Assembly: GCA_902793465.1 (NCBI GenBank)
Contig: CADBDT010000008.1
Span: 1 to 64,000 of the forward strand
Source: an uncultured Coriobacteriaceae bacterium
Lineage (GTDB): Bacteria > Actinomycetota > Coriobacteriia > Coriobacteriales > Atopobiaceae
Length of the DNA: 64,000 nt
Direction: 5' to 3'
Below the pieces are notes generated by a model, which had not been told where the DNA came from, searched no databases, and saw nothing but the letters and a program-made list of their open reading frames with translations. How positions within the stretch are numbered: the first letter of the stretch is position 1; each line of letters opens with the position of its first letter. This document shows positions 60,170-64,000 of this stretch, piece after piece. A program made the translations under genes and the position numbers.

Positions 60170-62806
60170 CTATGCGCTCTTCAACGCAGGTCGAGCGGCG
60201 TCGTATCCGCTGGGGACTTGGCCACTGGGAAGGATCTGCACGTCTATGGCCTCGGCTCGCTTAGCAAGGCCCGTGGTGCCAGCCGCCTGACCGTCATGGG
60301 CCCAACCCAGCCAGCCATAGGTCTGCGAGTGAGCGCGGTACCACACGGAATACTTATTGGACGCGGCCATCTGCCCGGTAAGGCGGATTCTAATAGCCTC
60401 GAGGCGCCTCGCCTCGCCAATGGTACCGGCCAGCGCACCATCGCGGGCGCCGTCGGCCCAGCCCGTCTTCTGCAGGTGCACGTCGTACTCGATCCCACCG
60501 GCAAGCGGCTGGTTGGCAATATCAAGCCTTATGGCCTCGAGGCGCCTGGCCTGGCCAGTCGTCCCGAAGGAAACCGAAGACGCGACGCCTGTCCAGCCAA
60601 CCTTTTGCAGGTGTACGTTAGCAACCACCGCACCCACGTAAGAGGCCTGCTGCTCCACGAAGCCCTCGGGCTTCTGACCCTTGGGAAGCACCTGCACCTC
60701 CACGGCCTCACCGCGCTTGGACAAGCCCGCCGTACCGGCAGTCTCTCCGTCGTGGGCCCAGCCTAGCCAGCCATAGGTCTGGGAGTGCACGCGATACCAC
60801 ACGCTGTAGTCCTCGGCAACCTTGCCGGAGAGGCTTATCTGCACGGCCTCAAGGCGTCTGGCCTCGCCGGTGGTGCCACACTGCCGACCGCCCTCGGTCC
60901 AGTTAGTCCACCCAATTCCTTGCAGGTGACCGCGATACTCCAAGACACCGTTGGTGCCTTTGGGAAGGCTGACCGTAAGCGCCTCCAAGCGCCTGGCCTC
61001 GCCGATGGTGCCGATAAGAATGCCCTTGCCGGACTTCGTTGCCGCCACGTTGCCATAGGTCTGCACGTGGCCTAAGCCCGTTAGCTCGATCGGCTCGAGT
61101 TTGGGGTCGGGCGTTGGCCCGGCCTTCTTAGAAAACGTCGCCGAGACCGTTACGTTGGAGAAAGGCATGGTAAACGAGCCGTTCTTAGTTTCGATCGACT
61201 TGCCCTCTGCGTCCTTTACGGTTACGGTGTCGAGCTCGTAGCCGTCTGCAGCCTTGGCAGCGACCTTTACGGTTTCCTTTGCGAAGGCGCTGCTCTTGTC
61301 GACCTCTACGGTACCGTTCTTGATGCCGTCGGCGACGGCGACGCTGTACTTAAGCTCCGTGTGCGCCCACTTTTGGTCGTGGGCCTGCGCGAAGGTGCCG
61401 GTAACGTCGACGGCAGTCGCCTTGCTCTTCCCGGCAAGCACGCCGACGCCTTTGCCAAGGGTTACGGTACCGGCGGCCTTGCCAGTACTGCTGCCGATGC
61501 CCCATGCGGAAGTGCTCGTAGCGGTTACCGTACCACCGTTGATGGCAATGGCGTATTTATATTCACTGTTAGGTGCATCATCGCCAGCGCCGATTCCTGC
61601 CCCCATATTGCCGGTGGCGTTCACAGTCCCACCGTTTACGGTGACGTTAATCGAACGATAGCCGTTGGTGGTTCCGTCGGAGCCGCAGCCAATCCCCGCG
61701 CCATACCTGTTGCCAGTGGCGGTTACCGTGCCGCCATTGATGGTTATGGTACAGCTACCGCCGTCGTGGCCGCTGCCGATGCCCGCGCCATCTCTGCCGG
61801 TGGCATTCACCACACCTCCGTTGATGGTGATGTTGTTGTTGCCATCTATAGTGTCGCTAGAATTGCCGCCACCGATGCCTGCGCCACTGTCGCTGGTGGC
61901 AGCCACAGTACCGCCGTTGATGGTGATGTTGCCACTGTCGGCTACGTAGCCACCTCCAATACCCGCAGATACTGCGCCAGCAGTTGCGTTCACGGTACCG
62001 CCGTAGATGGTGATGGTCCCGCCGTTGATCTTGTGATATATATTACTACCTAAGCCGCTGCCGATGCCCGCCGCATTTATACCACCGATGGCAGTCACGG
62101 AGCCGCCGTAGATGTTGACGGTGCCGCCTGACCCTTCATGGCCACCTCCTATGCCTGCTCCGCCTGCGAGATCACCACCGCCCTTATTGCCACCGATGGC
62201 AGTCACGGAGCCACCGTGGATGTTGACGGTGCCGCCAGAGTTTTCAGGGTTCCCGCCGATACCTGCGCTACCCAGAGCGCAGGTGCTCGTCGTACCATCG
62301 GTTGTGCCGGCGTAGAGCACGCCCGAGCCGCCACTCTGGGCGTAGATGTTGAGCATCGCACCCGTGGTCGTGATGCCCTGTTGTACGGTGAGCTTCGCGC
62401 CGTCACACAGAATCAGGTTGGCCTCGTCTGTTATGGAAAGGCGGCCAGCGATTTCCTTTTCACCTTGGACCACGTACCAGCCGCTTCCCCAGCTGGTGTC
62501 GTTACTGGTAACCAACGTATAGCTCGTGCATTCCTTCACTTCTTCTATAACCGCACCCGTATTATCGTCCCATCTCCGCTCGATGTAAGACACGGCCTGC
62601 GACTGCGGCTCCATCGACTCGGGCGCAACCCGCATCTGCGGTGTCGTGTTTGTCAGCGGCCTCGCATCCGGCGATTCCTGCACATCGTTTGCCGGCGGCT
62701 CCATTGGCTCCTCTGCGAACGCCGTCGGTGCCGTCCCCGGCATGAGCCCCAACACCAAGGCAAGGCTGAGCAGCGCACTCGCAAGCCTCTTTGCCTCTCG
62801 TTTCAT
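60170..62806 (-). CDS. Secreted beta-repeat surface protein with ChW repeats
   Basis: An 878-residue extracellular protein. A signal peptide (LASALLSLALVLGLMPGTAP) is followed by about ten glycine-rich repeats of the type GIGGG..GTVTINGGTVTATG (residues about 170-450), predicted to form a beta-solenoid. A bacterial repeat domain (VAAKAADGYELDTVTVKDAE) comes next, then about seven ChW repeats (YRVHSQTYGWLGWAHDG and relatives) to the end. A role in adhesion or surface binding is inferred. AGGGAGG precedes the ATG at 62806. Inserted between uvrC and rapZ, which are adjacent in many relatives. Confidence 0.85.
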   Translation of the reverse strand: MKREAKRLASALLSLALVLGLMPGTAPTAFAEEPMEPPANDVQESPDARPLTNTTPQMRVAPESMEPQSQAVSYIERRWDDNTGAVIEEVKECTSYTLVTSNDTSWGSGWYVVQGEKEIAGRLSITDEANLILCDGAKLTVQQGITTTGAMLNIYAQSGGSGVLYAGTTDGTTSTCALGSAGIGGNPENSGGTVNIHGGSVTAIGGNKGGGDLAGGAGIGGGHEGSGGTVNIYGGSVTAIGGINAAGIGSGLGSNIYHKINGGTITIYGGTVNATAGAVSAGIGGGYVADSGNITINGGTVAATSDSGAGIGGGNSSDTIDGNNNITINGGVVNATGRDGAGIGSGHDGGSCTITINGGTVTATGNRYGAGIGCGSDGTTNGYRSINVTVNGGTVNATGNMGAGIGAGDDAPNSEYKYAIAINGGTVTATSTSAWGIGSSTGKAAGTVTLGKGVGVLAGKSKATAVDVTGTFAQAHDQKWAHTELKYSVAVADGIKNGTVEVDKSSAFAKETVKVAAKAADGYELDTVTVKDAEGKSIETKNGSFTMPFSNVTVSATFSKKAGPTPDPKLEPIELTGLGHVQTYGNVAATKSGKGILIGTIGEARRLEALTVSLPKGTNGVLEYRGHLQGIGWTNWTEGGRQCGTTGEARRLEAVQISLSGKVAEDYSVWYRVHSQTYGWLGWAHDGETAGTAGLSKRGEAVEVQVLPKGQKPEGFVEQQASYVGAVVANVHLQKVGWTGVASSVSFGTTGQARRLEAIRLDIANQPLAGGIEYDVHLQKTGWADGARDGALAGTIGEARRLEAIRIRLTGQMAASNKYSVWYRAHSQTYGWLGWAHDGQAAGTTGLAKRAEAIDVQILPSGQVPSGYDAARPALKSA

Positions 62807-63093
62807 GGGACGCCTCCCTACCTCGTCTTGCCCTAGCCGCGCGAGCCGCAAAAGCGCCTCCACGCCATTTTATCCATTTTGAGAAATACTGCTTCGATAA
62901 TACCCAAAAGCCAGCCAATTTTGTCGTCATGTGCCAGTTACGTTACAGTCCGCGGCTGGGCAGGCTTGGCATGGCGTGCGTTCTGTAGGCTACAGAATGT
63001 GCTTTTTGCGGGCCGCGAAATGCAGCCGCTTATCGAAATGCCGCAAAACCGCAGGTTGAGGATTTGTCAATAAACCTGATGCATTCTGTGGCA

Positions 63094-63113
63094 CGCAAAA
63101 TGTGTGTTTTGCG
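63094..63113. repeat. CGCAAAA / TTTTGCG palindrome
   Basis: A seven-base perfect inverted repeat around TGTGTG, within a region of similar short words (TTCTGTAG-G-CTACAGAA near 62985, TGCGGG and GCCGCAAAA around 63007-63050). Upstream of the surface-protein gene, so possibly regulatory. Confidence 0.4.
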
Positions 63114-63116
63114 GCA

Positions 63117-63263
63117 TGCGAGCTGCTGCTGTACAACAAGGGCGAGGAAGAGCCCTTTGTGATCATCCCCCTAACGGACGAGTTCAGAATCGGCGACGTG
63201 TATTCCGTAAGCGTATTTGGCATCGATTACGAGCACCCCTGCGGTACATTGCAAGCAATATGA
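63117..63263 (+). pseudogene. C-terminal fragment of an unknown gene
   Basis: Forty-eight codons read cleanly to a TGA (CELLLYNKGEEEPFVIIPLT, then DEFRIGDVYSVSVFGIDYEH). Composition and codon use are gene-like, but there is no start and no recognised family. Confidence 0.4.
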
Positions 63264-63283
63264 TTACTCCACAGGTGCGCGCA

Positions 63284-63391
63284 GGGTGCCGCTTGGGGAT
63301 ACTCCCCATCGGGTACATCGCGAGAAACCCTACTCGTTGTAATTGGGCTATCCGCGATGTACCCGCAGGGGAGTATCCCCAAGCGGCACCC
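63284..63391. repeat. Intergenic inverted repeat, family P (copy 4)
   Basis: Outer arm GGGTGCCGCTT and complement, GGGGATACTCCCC, CGGGTACATCGCG and mirror. It lies 29 bases downstream of the uvrC stop. Confidence 0.88.
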
Positions 63392-63419
63392 CCTCGTTGC
63401 AACCGTGTCACACGTGTCT

Positions 63420-64000
63420 TCACTCGGCCTTTGCAGCCACAGACTCTCGTTCGGCGTCCCATGCACGCAGCTCGCGCCATATGTTTTCGGCAACCTGTGC
63501 CGGGACGCCCTTGACCTGCGCGATCTCCTCTGGACTCGCGGCGCGCAGCTTCTTGAGCGAGCCGAAGTGACGCATGATTGCCCGCTTGCGCTTGGGACCC
63601 ACGCCCTCTATCTCGTCGAGCACGCTTACGGTCATGGCCTTGTCGCGCAGCTCGCGGTGGAAGGTAATGGCAAAGCGGTGACTCTCGTCGCGCACCTGCT
63701 TTATGAGGTAGAGCGAAGCAGAGCCGGAGGGCAGCACTATGGGGGTCTCGTCCCAAGGCACGAACACCTCTTCGTCGGACTTGGCAAGCCCGCATACCGG
63801 AATGTCCAGCCCCAGCTCCTCCAACTGGTTTATTGCCGCGGTGAGCTGCGGCTTTCCCCCGTCCACCACAAGAAGGTCCGGTCGCGATCCAAACCGCTCG
63901 TCCGCCATCCGCTCGGGCGAGTAACGCCTGCCCAGCACCTCGCTCATGGACACGAAGTCGTTTGCCTCGTCGAGCTCCGCGCGAATCTTAAACCGGCGGT
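63420..64000 (-). CDS. uvrC: Excinuclease ABC subunit C, C-terminal part
   Basis: The gene continues past the window edge. The visible 193 codons hold the RNase H-like 5' incision domain (LLVVDGGKPQLTAA; AKSDEEVFVP; SHRFAITFHR) and the C-terminal double helix-hairpin-helix (LDEIEGVGPKRKRAIMRHFG). UvrC makes both cuts in nucleotide-excision repair. Upstream of the rapZ-whiA cluster, as is common in actinobacteria and Firmicutes. Confidence 0.93.
   Translation of the reverse strand, partial: RRFKIRAELDEANDFVSMSEVLGRRYSPERMADERFGSRPDLLVVDGGKPQLTAAINQLEELGLDIPVCGLAKSDEEVFVPWDETPIVLPSGSASLYLIKQVRDESHRFAITFHRELRDKAMTVSVLDEIEGVGPKRKRAIMRHFGSLKKLRAASPEEIAQVKGVPAQVAENIWRELRAWDAERESVAAKAE

Noticed and set aside
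27338-63391. CRISPR array from the many repeats
   Set aside because: The repeats are isolated single palindromes kilobases apart, with no regular spacers and no cas genes.
40028-63391. All inverted repeats as ordinary terminators
   Set aside because: Several lack T-tracts and two (27338, 53350) lie between divergent genes; sharing of centres across sites also argues against it.

Overview
The window looks like a chromosomal segment of a Coriobacteriia member (Actinomycetota), probably near Olsenella/Atopobium/Collinsella. The main evidence is the minus-strand block uvrC - rapZ - whiA - gapA - pgk - tpiA - secG, which is an actinobacterial/Gram-positive arrangement. Supporting evidence is moderately high GC, a cysteine desulfurase/mnmA pair, a RsbU/SpoIIE-type phosphatase beside a STAS-kinase fusion, and secreted proteins ending in ChW repeats. 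Genus is not decidable from the sequence alone. No rRNA and no CRISPR array were seen; there are three tRNAs (Cys, Gly, Leu).

Positions 1 to about 24,900 form an accessory region. It starts with an aldo/keto reductase, an alpha/beta hydrolase and a divergent LysR regulator with a clear T-N11-A operator. From about 3.4 kb it becomes a mosaic of decayed prophage pieces: capsid, portal, tail, several tail-fibre ends and an integrase start. Live cargo sits between them: a Vat-like acetyltransferase, a small membrane protein, and a defence island. The defence island holds an AbiF/Abi_2 HEPN protein with a structured RNA in front of it, a one-polypeptide restriction-methylation-specificity enzyme, and an IetA/IetS AAA ATPase plus subtilisin pair. 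A TetR/HXXEE pair follows, then a peptide locus: a Nif11-type leader peptide next to a QueC-like enzyme, a second truncated Nif11 leader, and a 45-residue double-glycine peptide on the other strand. After these come a lipoprotein, a methyltransferase behind a strongly structured leader, a MATE fragment and two membrane/unknown genes. The tail-fibre terminator at 18,248-18,285 and the sequence after it recur at the very start of the window, so the interval may be bounded by two prophage 3' ends.

From 25 kb on the gene content is stable: a hybrid histidine kinase, CmpB-type membrane proteins, DegV, DUF1836, hemolysin III, a TIGR00300 protein, RecQ, an OhrR-like regulator, phenylacetate-CoA ligase with an ACT protein, acylphosphatase, a GH32 fructosidase, a secreted subtilisin with six ChW repeats, the cysteine desulfurase - MnmA - ArfB-like operon, tRNAs, a STAS/kinase and PP2C phosphatase module, SecG, a CtpE-like P-type ATPase and the glycolytic operon. 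A large beta-repeat/ChW surface protein is inserted between rapZ and uvrC.

The most unusual non-coding signal is a set of long intergenic inverted repeats, at least a dozen, in three families. Within a family the centre is conserved, but the outer arms differ from copy to copy while staying complementary inside each copy. Several copies lie in divergent promoter regions, so they are not simply terminators.
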